Assembly (NCBI GenBank): GCA_017415025.1
Contig: JAFQJH010000016.1
Location: 62,001 to 126,000 of the forward strand
Direction of reading: 5' to 3'
Length of the DNA stretch: 64,000 nt
From: Clostridia bacterium
Lineage (GTDB): Bacteria; Bacillota; Clostridia; Oscillospirales; Acutalibacteraceae
Part shown: one piece after another, positions 25,915 through 34,594 of the stretch
Numbering within the stretch: position 1 is the first letter of the stretch
Layout: each line of letters starts with the position of its first letter
Notes under the pieces: generated by a model
Databases searched by the model: none
Seen by the model: the letters and a program-made list of their open reading frames with translations, nothing else
What the model was told of the DNA's origin: nothing
Program-made: the position numbers and the translations under genes

Positions 25915-26655
25915 CTAAATGTGTTCTATTTCGGGGTTGAAGCTCGGCATAAGCTGAAGCTTGAAAAGATTGTTTCTGTGCTTTTTGTCAATAAGCTCCT
26001 TTTTTGCCTTGTCTTCAATAAAGCCTGTTCTGATATAAACATCAAGCTCGGCATAGGTGAAGCCGAGATTTTCCTCGTCCGTTTTTCCGCAAAGACCGTC
26101 AATCGGGGTTTTATCAACAAGCTCTCTCGGAAGTCCGAGAACATATCCGATTTCCTTTGCCTCCGTTACAGTCAGGTGAGAAAGCGGAGAAAAGTCGCCT
26201 ACCGAATCACCGTAGCGTGTTGAATATCCGACCCAATCCTCAGAAAGGTTGCAGGTGTTTGCAACTCTGCCGTTAAGGGACTGGCTGACAGCGTAAAGCG
26301 TTGACATACGGATTCGCGGTGAAAGATTGATTTTTGTCATTTCCGAAATCGGGAGATTTTCGGGGAAGTTTGAAAGAACGGCATCGACTGCATCGGCGAT
26401 ATTAATTTCATAATGCCTGATTCCGAGGTGGTTGACGAGCATATATGCCTTGTCGATATCGTGCTGAACTCCCTTTGGCATCAGAACGCCGACAACCCTG
26501 TCCTTGCCGAGTGCTTCAACGCAGAGAGCGGCAACGATTGAGCTGTCCTTTCCGCCCGAAATGCCGACGACCGCGTTACAGTCCTCACCGTTTTCTTTAA
26601 AAAACTTTCTTATCCATTCCACACATTCGTTTTTGACTTTAACTGCATCAAACAT
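25915..26655 (-). CDS. nadE: NH3-dependent NAD+ synthetase
   Basis: About 246 residues. It has the ATP-pyrophosphatase P-loop SGGKDSS (GISGGKDSSIVAALC) and the NAD-synthase motif NLSEDWVGYSTRYGD, and ends near residue 245 without a glutaminase domain, so it uses ammonia to amidate deamido-NAD. The ATG at 26655 is preferred because AAAGGTG precedes it at good spacing; a GTG at 26664 in frame lacks a site. It lies between a SIS isomerase and a GH92 mannosidase in one operon, an unexpected place for a housekeeping enzyme; perhaps the local ammonia or NAD demand from amino-sugar catabolism matters. Confidence 0.92.
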   Translation of the reverse strand: MFDAVKVKNECVEWIRKFFKENGEDCNAVVGISGGKDSSIVAALCVEALGKDRVVGVLMPKGVQHDIDKAYMLVNHLGIRHYEINIADAVDAVLSNFPENLPISEMTKINLSPRIRMSTLYAVSQSLNGRVANTCNLSEDWVGYSTRYGDSVGDFSPLSHLTVTEAKEIGYVLGLPRELVDKTPIDGLCGKTDEENLGFTYAELDVYIRTGFIEDKAKKELIDKKHRNNLFKLQLMPSFNPEIEHI

Positions 26656-26666
26656 AGTTTTCACCT

Positions 26667-27404
26667 TTATAATGATTTAATTTTGTCTCTGTATTTATTA
26701 AGAAAAGCTTCGTTGACCTCGTCACCGCCGTCAACGTTACTGCTCGAAAAAACCTCGGGGGTGATGCCCTTTGCAAGCATTATTTCAACCGTGCCCGTAA
26801 CAACGGCATTGAGGATTGCCGCGCCTGCACTTGTCGAGGTCGGAGCAACGCTTCTGCCGAGCTCATCAAAATAAACGCTCGCATCACCGACACATCCCAT
26901 ATTATCAAGCACGATATCAGCAAATTCATAGAGCTTTTTACCGCTCGGGTGGCGTGAGGACATCGAGTGCGAATGGTTAAGATTCGTCAGCGCGATAACA
27001 ACGAGCCCCTCGTCCTTTGCGAGCTGTGCCATATCAACGCAGACACCGTTTCGTCCCGAATTTGAAATAATGACGATAACGTCGTCCTTTTTCATATTGT
27101 AGTCTGCAAAGATTTTATCCGCATAACCCTCAATGCGCTCCATTTCCGTACTCTTGGATGCAGATTCGTGGAGCATAAGCGGAGTTTCGAAAACGGGCTG
27201 AATTTTAACAAGTCCGCCTGCGCGGTAGAAAACCTCCTCCGCGAGCATATGCGAATGTCCCGTTCCGAAAAGGAAGATGTTACGGTCGTTTTCGAGCGCG
27301 GTTGCAAAAGCCTGTGCCGTCTTGTCGATAGCATCAATCTGGTTTTCTGTTATATCGGCAAGAATTTTTTGCATATTCTTCAGGTATTCAAGAGTTTTTT
27401 TCAT
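26667..27404 (-). CDS. SIS-domain phosphosugar-binding protein (UPF0309-like)
   Basis: A 245-residue single SIS domain. The sugar-phosphate loop is at FGTGHSHMLAEE near residue 47, a second SIS signature is IISNSGRNG near 115, and STSAGAAILNAV follows. It resembles the UPF0309 family of putative sugar isomerases. It overlaps the upstream kinase stop by 4 bp (ATGA), so the two are translated together; likely substrates are phosphorylated N-acetyl sugars such as GlcNAc-6-P or MurNAc-6-P, although MurQ-type etherase residues are not evident. Confidence 0.8.
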   Translation of the reverse strand: MKKTLEYLKNMQKILADITENQIDAIDKTAQAFATALENDRNIFLFGTGHSHMLAEEVFYRAGGLVKIQPVFETPLMLHESASKSTEMERIEGYADKIFADYNMKKDDVIVIISNSGRNGVCVDMAQLAKDEGLVVIALTNLNHSHSMSSRHPSGKKLYEFADIVLDNMGCVGDASVYFDELGRSVAPTSTSAGAAILNAVVTGTVEIMLAKGITPEVFSSSNVDGGDEVNEAFLNKYRDKIKSL

Positions 27405-28306
27405 ATCGTATCCTCCTTTATCGCGGCGAAAACTGCACCGTATTCGGGTGGGTATTTGATGATTTCCGCCTTTGTTGAGGGGAATTTACTGTTGACAAGT
27501 GAAACGAATTTTTCACGGAATATCTCACAGTTGACGAGGATACCGCCCCACATTCCGAGGGGAGTACCGCAGGGCAATTCCGCAAGCAGAGCACATACGG
27601 TATCTGCAAGAAGCTGTGCATGCCTGTCGATAATTGCGTTTGCGACCCTGTCACCGTCCTTTGCACATTCGAAAAGTGCGGGTGCAAGCTTCGCAACCTC
27701 GCTGTTGGAAATCGGCGGGTCGTAGAAAATGTCGATAAGACCGTAAACGTTATCAACGTCGAAATGCTCAAGAACCCTTTGCGTGAGTGCGGTTTTTTCT
27801 GCACTGCCTTCCGCACCGCATATTGCCGCCTTCACCGCATCAAGCGCGAGCGCATAGCCCGAGCCCTCGTCGCCGAGGATGTAACCCCAGCCGCCCTTGA
27901 AAATAACGTTGCCGTCCTCAAGCCTGCCGACAGCCATTGAACCCGTACCGCTGACAACCATTGCCGCCGCACCGTCAATTTTCATCGCTTCAAGACCGAT
28001 GTAAACGTCGGAATCCATTGCAATCTTCGGACAGTCGATGATGCCGCCGCAAAGCTCTTTTGTAAAGCTGTCATCGGCGCGCGAGGAAAGCGCAGGCATA
28101 CCGATAAAAGCACTGCTGAGCGTGACGTCTTTTCCTTCAAGAACTCCGTCAACCGTTTCCTTGAGGTTAGCACGCGCTGTATCAGTGCCGACGGAATTGT
28201 AGTTTATGCTCTTGCCGACGTAACGCGAAACAAGCTTGCCGTTTTCATCACAGATTATCGCAACGGTTTTTGTTCCGCCGCCGTCAATTCCGAGATAATA
28301 TTTCAT
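27401..28306 (-). CDS. N-acetylglucosamine kinase-like BadF/BadG ATPase
   Basis: A 301-residue ASKHA-fold kinase. The phosphate-1 motif is at the N-terminus (YLGIDGGGTKTVAII), phosphate-2/adenosine motifs follow (VVSGTGSMAVGRL, GDEGSGYALALDA), and the C-terminal MWGGILVN completes the set. This is the architecture of eukaryotic-like GlcNAc kinase. It could phosphorylate GlcNAc released by the GH84, GH3 and AGE enzymes. The ATG at 28306 follows GGAG by 8 bp. It is the second gene of the six-gene operon and overlaps the SIS gene. Confidence 0.85.
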   Translation of the reverse strand: MKYYLGIDGGGTKTVAIICDENGKLVSRYVGKSINYNSVGTDTARANLKETVDGVLEGKDVTLSSAFIGMPALSSRADDSFTKELCGGIIDCPKIAMDSDVYIGLEAMKIDGAAAMVVSGTGSMAVGRLEDGNVIFKGGWGYILGDEGSGYALALDAVKAAICGAEGSAEKTALTQRVLEHFDVDNVYGLIDIFYDPPISNSEVAKLAPALFECAKDGDRVANAIIDRHAQLLADTVCALLAELPCGTPLGMWGGILVNCEIFREKFVSLVNSKFPSTKAEIIKYPPEYGAVFAAIKEDTI

Positions 28307-28321
28307 TCTTAACAACTCCAA

Positions 28322-28888
28322 TCAGAACCGAAGTCCGAAAGCGACATCGTCGCCGTCTTTTTCGATAAATTCAAAGCCGTATTTTTTATAAAATGACTGA
28401 CCTCTTATGTTTTCTGCTCCCACGGTCAGCATAACACCGCGTACACCTTTTTCTTTAAGATGCGCTGAGAGTGTATCAACGAGCCTGTGTCCGATACCCT
28501 GACGGTGATATTCGGGGAGGACGTCAATGTGAAGATGAGCGGGAAAATCCTTTTTGTACTTTTCCTGCAGCTTGGTCGAAACGCTCGCTCCGTTTCGTGC
28601 GTTACCGCCCCAAACAACCATATCCTCGTCAAGACGGGGGATGTATTCTTCAACAAAAACTTTTCGGTAGCTGTCAAAATCCTCCGTGCAGATTATGTAA
28701 GCGATTGCCCTGTCGTTATCATCAACGGCAACAAAGCAGTTTATGCCCTCGTTCTCAATATAATAATCGCAATACGTAGTGAGAATGAATTTCTGTTCAT
28801 CGGGCGTCATTTTACATTCGCCTTCGCTGTTGAGACAAATAAATCTCACATTTTCCTTGTCTTTTTCTTCGTAAGGCCTTATAATCAT
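28322..28888 (-). CDS. GNAT protein resembling the HAT-like domain of O-GlcNAcase
   Basis: A 188-residue acetyltransferase fold. The motif-A region reads PAHLHIDVLPEYHRQGIGHRL, which resembles the pseudo-acetyltransferase domain at the C-terminus of animal O-GlcNAcase and its bacterial stand-alone homologues. ENIRGQSFYKKYGFEF is the usual C-terminal GNAT element. It heads the six-gene minus operon and is divergent from a GH84 hexosaminidase gene only 80 bp away. Whether it acetylates anything is unknown; substrates could be amino sugars. Confidence 0.8.
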   Translation of the reverse strand: MIIRPYEEKDKENVRFICLNSEGECKMTPDEQKFILTTYCDYYIENEGINCFVAVDDNDRAIAYIICTEDFDSYRKVFVEEYIPRLDEDMVVWGGNARNGASVSTKLQEKYKKDFPAHLHIDVLPEYHRQGIGHRLVDTLSAHLKEKGVRGVMLTVGAENIRGQSFYKKYGFEFIEKDGDDVAFGLRF

Positions 28889-28923
28889 TATAGTGCTCCT
28901 ATTTTCTAATATCGTTTAAAGAA

Positions 28924-28952
28924 ATTTTAACATTAAAACAAATAAAAATCAA
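28924..28952 (-). promoter_or_regulatory. Promoter of the six-gene glycan operon
   Basis: Minus strand TTGATT (28952-28947), 17-bp spacer, TAAAAT (28929-28924), within the 80-bp divergent gap shared with GH84. Confidence 0.65.
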
Positions 28953-28968
28953 CACTCGGAGGGTAAAT

Positions 28969-30540
28969 ATGATTAACAGCTTTGCTTCTTTTCCTCGTTT
29001 TGAAGGCGTCTTTGCTTCAGATGTACAGATCAGTATCAAAAAATCCGATACGCGCAAGGTCTGCTACTGTGAAAAGGCTCACAGATTAACCGACGAAAAG
29101 TATATTCTCACGGTTTCGCATAAGGACGGAACGCTTTTTGCCGATATTGATTGCTCGGGAGAGAAGAGTGCCTTCTACGCTCTCTGTGACCTTAAGAACA
29201 GAATCGAAAACGGTGAAGTTGCCGACGGCGAATACGTTTGCTCCCCGACCTTTGAAAAGAGAGGCTATATTGAGGGATTTTACGGCACACCGTGGACCCA
29301 CGAAAAGCGCAAGTCCGTTATGTCACTTATGGCTCTTAACAGAATGAATACGGTTTATTACGCACCGAAGGATGACGTATACCACCGCGACCTGTGGCGC
29401 GAGCTTTATCCCGAAGCCGACTTGCTCAAGCTAAAGGAGCTCGTTGACCTTGCAAAGGAAAATTATATGGAATTTGCCTTCTGCATCGCACCGGGACTTT
29501 CGATGAAATATTCCTCCGAAGAAGAGTTCGAGACTCTTATGAAAAAAACTCAACAGCTCTATTCAATCGGTATCCGCTCATTCGGGCTTTTGCTTGATGA
29601 TATTGACGAGGAGCTTTTCTACGATGAGGACAAGGCCCTCTACGGCGAGACGGTCAACGCACATATTGCACTTGTCGGCAGATATTACGAAACGCTTCTT
29701 GCCCTCGACAAAGAGGTAAAGCTTACTGTCTGCCCGACACTTTACAACGGTATCGGAAACGAATATTACATATCCAAGCTCGGCAAGAGTATTTCACCGC
29801 AGATTTCACTTTTCTGGACAGGCAGAGACATCTGCTCGCGCGAGCTGACAAGCCGCGAGGCACGCGACTTTATTGACGGAACAAGCCACAAGCCGCTTTA
29901 TTGGGATAATTATCCCGTCAATGATATGGCGATGTTCAACGAGATGCATATTTCTCCGATTATCAACCGTGACCCCGATTTGTGGAAGTATTCCGAGGGA
30001 ATTATCGCAAACTGTATGGAATATGCCGAGTGCTCGAAAATTCCTCTCATAACCTTTGCCGATTACCTCTGGGACAGCGAGAATTACAATCCCGATAAGT
30101 CGTGGGAGAATGCAATACGTCAGGTTGTGGGCGAGGATGCCGAAAAGTTCATTGTTTTTGCGGATAATCTCTATATTTCCTGCCTCAAGGACGTGCCGTC
30201 AAAAAGAATGAAGAAGCATTTTGCGTCAGTGCTTGACCTGCTTAAAAACGGTGAAAGCGAGAAAGCAATAACCCTTGCGGAGGAATATATTGCGAAAATG
30301 AATGAAGCGAGAGAATATCTCAAAAGAGACCTTCCAATCTGCAACGAGCTTGCAAGGTGGGCGGAGAAATTCTCCGTTGCCTGCGATATGTTTGAAAAGC
30401 TGATGGAAGTTCTGAAGAATAAAACGGAAGAAAACGTAAAAGAGCTTTACGCGATAATTGACAAATACGATTCAATGCCCGTAAAAATCGCAGAAGAAAT
30501 GAATATAAAGCTCTTCCTCCCTACGATGTTCGGAATATAA
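28969..30540 (+). CDS. GH84 beta-N-acetylglucosaminidase (hyaluronidase/O-GlcNAcase-like)
   Basis: A 523-residue enzyme. Residues 1-95 are the GH20b-like alpha/beta domain, and the catalytic barrel opens with the family signature RGYIEGFYGTPWT at about 101. Catalytic Asp210-Asp211 lie in LLLDDIDEE, and an SLFWTGRDIC strand, TFADYLWDSENYNPDKSW and helical tail follow. Substrate-assisted removal of terminal beta-GlcNAc is expected. No signal peptide is visible, so it probably acts in the cytoplasm on imported glycans. CGGAGGG precedes the ATG. It is divergent from a gene for the HAT-like half of O-GlcNAcase. Confidence 0.93.
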   Translation: MINSFASFPRFEGVFASDVQISIKKSDTRKVCYCEKAHRLTDEKYILTVSHKDGTLFADIDCSGEKSAFYALCDLKNRIENGEVADGEYVCSPTFEKRGYIEGFYGTPWTHEKRKSVMSLMALNRMNTVYYAPKDDVYHRDLWRELYPEADLLKLKELVDLAKENYMEFAFCIAPGLSMKYSSEEEFETLMKKTQQLYSIGIRSFGLLLDDIDEELFYDEDKALYGETVNAHIALVGRYYETLLALDKEVKLTVCPTLYNGIGNEYYISKLGKSISPQISLFWTGRDICSRELTSREARDFIDGTSHKPLYWDNYPVNDMAMFNEMHISPIINRDPDLWKYSEGIIANCMEYAECSKIPLITFADYLWDSENYNPDKSWENAIRQVVGEDAEKFIVFADNLYISCLKDVPSKRMKKHFASVLDLLKNGESEKAITLAEEYIAKMNEAREYLKRDLPICNELARWAEKFSVACDMFEKLMEVLKNKTEENVKELYAIIDKYDSMPVKIAEEMNIKLFLPTMFGI

Positions 30541-30544
30541 AACG

Positions 30545-30586
30545 AAATGCGATAGAAATCCTTTAAGGTTTTCTACCGCATTTTTT
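30545..30586. terminator. Bidirectional terminator between GH84 and ribokinase genes
   Basis: An imperfect inverted repeat (AATGCG-A-TAGAAA with TTTTCTA-C-CGCATT) followed by TTTTTT; it overlaps the stop codon of the converging ribokinase gene. Confidence 0.8.
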
Positions 30587-31496
30587 ATCTGAATTTTTCA
30601 ACATCCTCAACCGTCGGCATGGATGCGTCTGCGCCCATACGGCTGACGGCGATTGCTCCTGCTTTGTTGCCCATATCACAGGCGGCGAAAATATCACCGC
30701 TTCGCTTATATTCAAGTGCGAGTGCGGCGGTGAAGCTGTCGCCCGCGGCGGTCGTGTCAACAACGTTTGTTTTGTAAGTCGGCATTATTTTAAGGCTTTC
30801 TCCGTCATACACCGAACAGCCTCTTTCACCGAGCTTGAGAACAACAAACTGCGCCTTACTTCTTTTTTTGAGGATTTCCGAAGCCTTCAGTATGCTGTCC
30901 CCGTCATCAGGGGAGATGCCGGTCAGTGCCTTTGTTTCGCTTTCATTGGGGGAGATAATCGTTGCGCCCTGCATCTCTTCAAGCGCAAAGTTCTTCGCGG
31001 GACCGCAATCAATAACGGTTGTTATACCTTTTTCAATTGCGCGGTTGACACATTTTATAACAACCTCTTCTCTTGTTTCAAACTGAACAAGAAGCAGGTC
31101 GAGATTTTCGTCAATACAGTCCGCGGCTTCATCGGGGTCAATTTCTGCATTGGCACCTTCGTATACAACAATTCTGTTTCTGCCCTCACCGTCGATTATG
31201 ATTGCGGCAAGTCCTGTCTGTGTGCCGTTTGTTGCAACGCCCGAAAAGTCAATCCCGTTTTTTTTAAGGTTTTCCAGGAGTCTTCTGCCGTTTGCATCAT
31301 CGGCAACCTTGCCTATCATTTTCGTCTGTGCGCCGAGCCGGGCAAGTCCCGTTGCCTGATTCGCACCCTTGCCTCCGCAAGCATAACCGTAGTTTGTGCC
31401 GAGTACATTTTCACCTACATCGGGCACCTTTTCCATATTCAGTACGATGTCCATATTGATACTGCCGACTACTGCGGCACGAATATTCTTATACAT
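30585..31496 (-). CDS. rbsK: PfkB-family sugar kinase, ribokinase-like
   Basis: A 303-residue kinase: N-terminal GSINMDIVLNMEKVP, the substrate loop GGKGANQATGLARLGA, and the C-terminal DTTAAGDSFTAALA anion hole with catalytic Asp, all as in RbsK. It phosphorylates D-ribose or a related sugar at O5. The ATG at 31496 comes 1 bp after the epimerase TGA, so translation is coupled to rpe. The symbol is tentative because PfkB paralogues are similar. Confidence 0.82.
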   Translation of the reverse strand: MYKNIRAAVVGSINMDIVLNMEKVPDVGENVLGTNYGYACGGKGANQATGLARLGAQTKMIGKVADDANGRRLLENLKKNGIDFSGVATNGTQTGLAAIIIDGEGRNRIVVYEGANAEIDPDEAADCIDENLDLLLVQFETREEVVIKCVNRAIEKGITTVIDCGPAKNFALEEMQGATIISPNESETKALTGISPDDGDSILKASEILKKRSKAQFVVLKLGERGCSVYDGESLKIMPTYKTNVVDTTAAGDSFTAALALEYKRSGDIFAACDMGNKAGAIAVSRMGADASMPTVEDVEKFR

Positions 31497-31497
31497 A

Positions 31498-32160
31498 TCA
31501 CAGCACCGCACGGAAAGCATTTGCCGATTCCGTCATATCCTTATCTTTAATAAACAGACTGCTTGTACCGAGGACGAAAATATCTGCTCCGCACTTGCTC
31601 ATTTTTGCGCCGTTTTCGGGGCTGATGTTGCCGTCAACCTCAATGGGGATATTGCGGAAGCCTTTTTCGTCAAGGAAGGCGCGCGTCTTTCTGACCTTGT
31701 CGCCTGCGCCTGCAAAAATCTTCTGACCTGCAAAGCCCGGGCTGACCGTCATAACAAGTGCCATATCCATATAGTCGAGCAGATGCTCAAAGCATTCAAC
31801 GGGTGTCTGCGGATTTATCGCAAGACCCGATTTACAGCCCTTCTCACGGATTTTTGCGAGCGTGCGCTGTGCGTGGAGGTCACCTTCATAATGAATGCAA
31901 AGGTAATCGTCTTTTCCGAGATTCATAAGGTCAAGGAACTGAGTGGGATTATTGACCATCATATGCACGTCGAGGGGGATATCGGTAATTTTTTTGACCG
32001 CATTTATGAAATCAAAGCCGAGTGTGATGTTCGGCACGAAGCTGCCGTCCATAATATCAACGTGAAGGTAGTCAATGCCTGCTTTTTCAAGCTCACGAAT
32101 GGAGTTTTCCATATTCATCAGGTCTGCACACATAACGGATGCAGAAAGAAGCTTACTCAT
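31498..32160 (-). CDS. Ribulose-phosphate 3-epimerase family protein
   Basis: A 220-residue TIM barrel. The metal/catalytic pattern is clear: YLHVDIMDGSFVPNITLG, LDVHMMVNNP, MTVSPGFAGQKI and IEVDGNISPENG, ending with FVLGTSSLF. It interconverts ribulose-5-P and xylulose-5-P, or allulose-6-P and fructose-6-P in the AlsE subgroup. Pairing with a ribokinase-like gene supports a pentose or rare-sugar catabolic pair rather than the housekeeping copy. Confidence 0.88.
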   Translation of the reverse strand: MSKLLSASVMCADLMNMENSIRELEKAGIDYLHVDIMDGSFVPNITLGFDFINAVKKITDIPLDVHMMVNNPTQFLDLMNLGKDDYLCIHYEGDLHAQRTLAKIREKGCKSGLAINPQTPVECFEHLLDYMDMALVMTVSPGFAGQKIFAGAGDKVRKTRAFLDEKGFRNIPIEVDGNISPENGAKMSKCGADIFVLGTSSLFIKDKDMTESANAFRAVL

Positions 32161-32182
32161 ACTATCAGTCCTTTCTGCGTTT

Positions 32183-32210
32183 ATTGTACCATTTTTACAA
32201 ACAAAATCAA
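32183..32210 (-). promoter_or_regulatory. Promoter of the epimerase-ribokinase operon
   Basis: Minus strand TTGATT (32210-32205), 16-bp spacer, TACAAT (32188-32183); 23 bp before the ATG. Confidence 0.6.
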
Positions 32211-32232
32211 GACAATTTATAACATTGCCGTA

Positions 32233-32261
32233 TCGACAAAAACGAAAAAGTATGTTAAACT
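32233..32261 (+). promoter_or_regulatory. Promoter of the 725-aa propeller protein gene
   Basis: TCGACA (32233-32238), 17-bp spacer, TAAACT (32256-32261). Confidence 0.5.
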
Positions 32262-32293
32262 GAAAAAGTATAAATTTCCAAGGATGGTGTATT

Positions 32294-34471
32294 ATGAAAA
32301 AACCTACATTTTACCTCGGTGAATTCACCCAGCGCGATAAAATTTTTATTACAGCAGATAACGGTATTGACGTTGAAAATGTGAATTCCGTTGCGTTCGA
32401 CGGTGAAACACTCTATATCACACAGCCCGATTGCCTCGTTGAATATGCGGACGGCAATGTAAAGAGAATTTCTGCTTCTGTCTCAAAGCTCTTCACGAGA
32501 CAGGGCAAGCTTTATGCGGCTGTCGGTAATGCCCTTGCTGAAATCAAGAAGGGTAAAATCAAAAAAATAAAGGAGTTTGATTCTCCTGTTGTTGATATCT
32601 CCGTTGCGCTCGACAAGTCGGTATGGCTTATTACCGAAACAGAGCTTTTCCTTATGCAGGGCGACGAATTTACAAAAATCGTTGACCTTCCCGAAGAGAC
32701 AATCTGTCTTGCCGCACTTGATAATAAAGCAAGATTTGCGGAAACGGTTTACATCGGCTCGACGGCAGAGGGTCTTCTTTCAATGAAGGGAAAGCGCCGC
32801 CATTGGTCAGAGCTTCTTCCAGATATCACGGGCGTGCTTTCAAAGAAAATCAACTGTATTCAGATTGATGCTCTCGGTCACCTCTGGGTTGGCTCGGATG
32901 AGGGACTCAATATATATGACGGCAGAAGCTATTGGCTCAACGGCAACGACTTCTATTCAGTTCCCGACGGAGCTGTCAATGATATGTTCTTTGCCGCAGA
33001 CGGTAAAAAGTATTTTGCAACAGATACAGGTATCATTACTCTTATCGAAGGTAAGATTTCCTATTATTCATACGGCGCATGGCTTATGCATCCGACAGTA
33101 ACCAAGATTACCGTTTCTGACAAGGGCACAATCGCCGCCGTAACTCCTAGAGGTATCAGCCTTATTACTGCCAAGGAAATGACTCTCGGCGAAAAGGCAG
33201 GTCTTATTGACAAGCTCAACGAAAAGTATTTCGTCAGAAACGAGGGTTATCACGTTGACAGAGTGCTTCGTAAGTACGGCGACCTCGATTCGGGTGTGCT
33301 TCTCAACTCCGACAATGACGGTCTTTTCACGGGACTTTACTGCGCCAGCCAGTGCTTCCGCTACAAGGTAACGGGCGATGCACAGGCAAAGGCTAACGCA
33401 AAGCAGGCTGTTGAAGCTATGATAAAGCTCACAGAGGTTACGGGCAGAGAGGGCTTTACCGCTCGTGCAACACGCTATTCACACGAAGAAAACTTCGGCA
33501 CGGGCAACCGCGAGGAGTGGCATATCTGCGAGGATAATCCCGACTGTGAATGGCTCGGCGAGACTTCGAGCGACGAGATGACAGGTCACTATTTTGCATA
33601 CGGTATCTATTATGACCTTGTTGCAGATAAGAAGGAAAAGAAAAAGATTGCCGAGGTTGTCAAGAAAATTACTGACCATATCATCGACCACAACTTCCAC
33701 CTCACCGATGTTGACGGCATCCCGACAACGTGGGCAAATTGGGAGCCCGACCTTCTTAATAACGACGACAGATGGTATTACGAGCGCGGCACAAATTCGC
33801 TCGAAATTCTTTCCTTCCTTAAGACTACGTATCACGTAACGGGCGATGAAAAGTATGAGAAGGTTTATGAGATGCTTATCAGAAAGCATCATTATGCAAT
33901 GAACTGTATTCAGTACAAGTGTGAGGACGGTCATATTGCACACATCGACGACCAGCTCGATTTTGTAAATATTTATCCGCTTCTTGTTTACACAGACAAT
34001 GAGGCTCATAAGGCAATTTACGAAATGGGTCTGACTCACCACTGGGCTTACGAGAGAGTTGAGCGTTCACCGTTCTTCAACATCGTTTACGGTGCACTCA
34101 CGAATAACTATTGCGATATTGAAGAGGCTGCAAAGTCACTCTCGGAAATGAATCTTGATTTTGTAAGATGGCCTGTATACAACAGCTACCGTAAGGATAT
34201 CGTATGGGATACGGAGCAGGAGGCATCAGGCGTTCCCGCACAGCTCAAGTATCCCGTTGAGTATTGGTCAAGACTCCTCGTCAACTATGACGGCAATCAG
34301 TTCATCTGTGACTCGGGTGCCGAGGAGTTTGTTTCAATCAATACAAAGCGCACAAACAAGACGAGCACTCTTCCCGGCTTCGCGGGCGCAAATGCAATGA
34401 GATGTTCAATGCCCTATGTCTTCCTTCTTCCGTATTGGATGGGAAGATACTACGGCTTGCTCGGTGATTAA
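32294..34471 (+). CDS. Beta-propeller plus helical-barrel protein of unknown function
   Basis: A 725-residue cytoplasmic-looking protein (no signal). Residues about 20-300 have repeated blades, including a two-component-regulator-propeller motif LWVGSDEGLNIYDG near residue 200. Residues about 320-725 are helical with paired motifs (GLYCASQCFRYKVTGD, HYFAYGIYYDL, RWYYERGTNSLEILSFLKTTYHVTGD), the look of an (alpha/alpha) toroid like those of unsaturated glucuronyl hydrolases or epimerases. I do not recognise the family; a glycan-processing or sugar-sensing role is suggested by neighbours only. Confidence 0.7.
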   Translation: MKKPTFYLGEFTQRDKIFITADNGIDVENVNSVAFDGETLYITQPDCLVEYADGNVKRISASVSKLFTRQGKLYAAVGNALAEIKKGKIKKIKEFDSPVVDISVALDKSVWLITETELFLMQGDEFTKIVDLPEETICLAALDNKARFAETVYIGSTAEGLLSMKGKRRHWSELLPDITGVLSKKINCIQIDALGHLWVGSDEGLNIYDGRSYWLNGNDFYSVPDGAVNDMFFAADGKKYFATDTGIITLIEGKISYYSYGAWLMHPTVTKITVSDKGTIAAVTPRGISLITAKEMTLGEKAGLIDKLNEKYFVRNEGYHVDRVLRKYGDLDSGVLLNSDNDGLFTGLYCASQCFRYKVTGDAQAKANAKQAVEAMIKLTEVTGREGFTARATRYSHEENFGTGNREEWHICEDNPDCEWLGETSSDEMTGHYFAYGIYYDLVADKKEKKKIAEVVKKITDHIIDHNFHLTDVDGIPTTWANWEPDLLNNDDRWYYERGTNSLEILSFLKTTYHVTGDEKYEKVYEMLIRKHHYAMNCIQYKCEDGHIAHIDDQLDFVNIYPLLVYTDNEAHKAIYEMGLTHHWAYERVERSPFFNIVYGALTNNYCDIEEAAKSLSEMNLDFVRWPVYNSYRKDIVWDTEQEASGVPAQLKYPVEYWSRLLVNYDGNQFICDSGAEEFVSINTKRTNKTSTLPGFAGANAMRCSMPYVFLLPYWMGRYYGLLGD

Positions 34472-34487
34472 TATTTAAAATTCAGTT

Positions 34488-34521
34488 AAAACCTTCGCTT
34501 GAATATGAGCGAAGGTTTTTT
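34488..34521 (+). terminator. Intrinsic terminator
   Basis: A perfect 12-bp stem (AAAACCTTCGCT/AGCGAAGGTTTT), 8-nt loop and six T; ends the propeller gene. Confidence 0.9.
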
Positions 34522-34529
34522 CTGTATAC

Positions 34530-34558
34530 TTGATTAGTTTGGTTGTTTATTATATAAT
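34530..34558 (+). promoter_or_regulatory. Promoter of the GH3 gene
   Basis: TTGATT (34530-34535), 17-bp spacer, TATAAT (34553-34558), 36 bp before the ATG. Confidence 0.75.
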
Positions 34559-34594
34559 TTTAAAAAATGAAAATACAAAAAGAAGGAATAAAAA

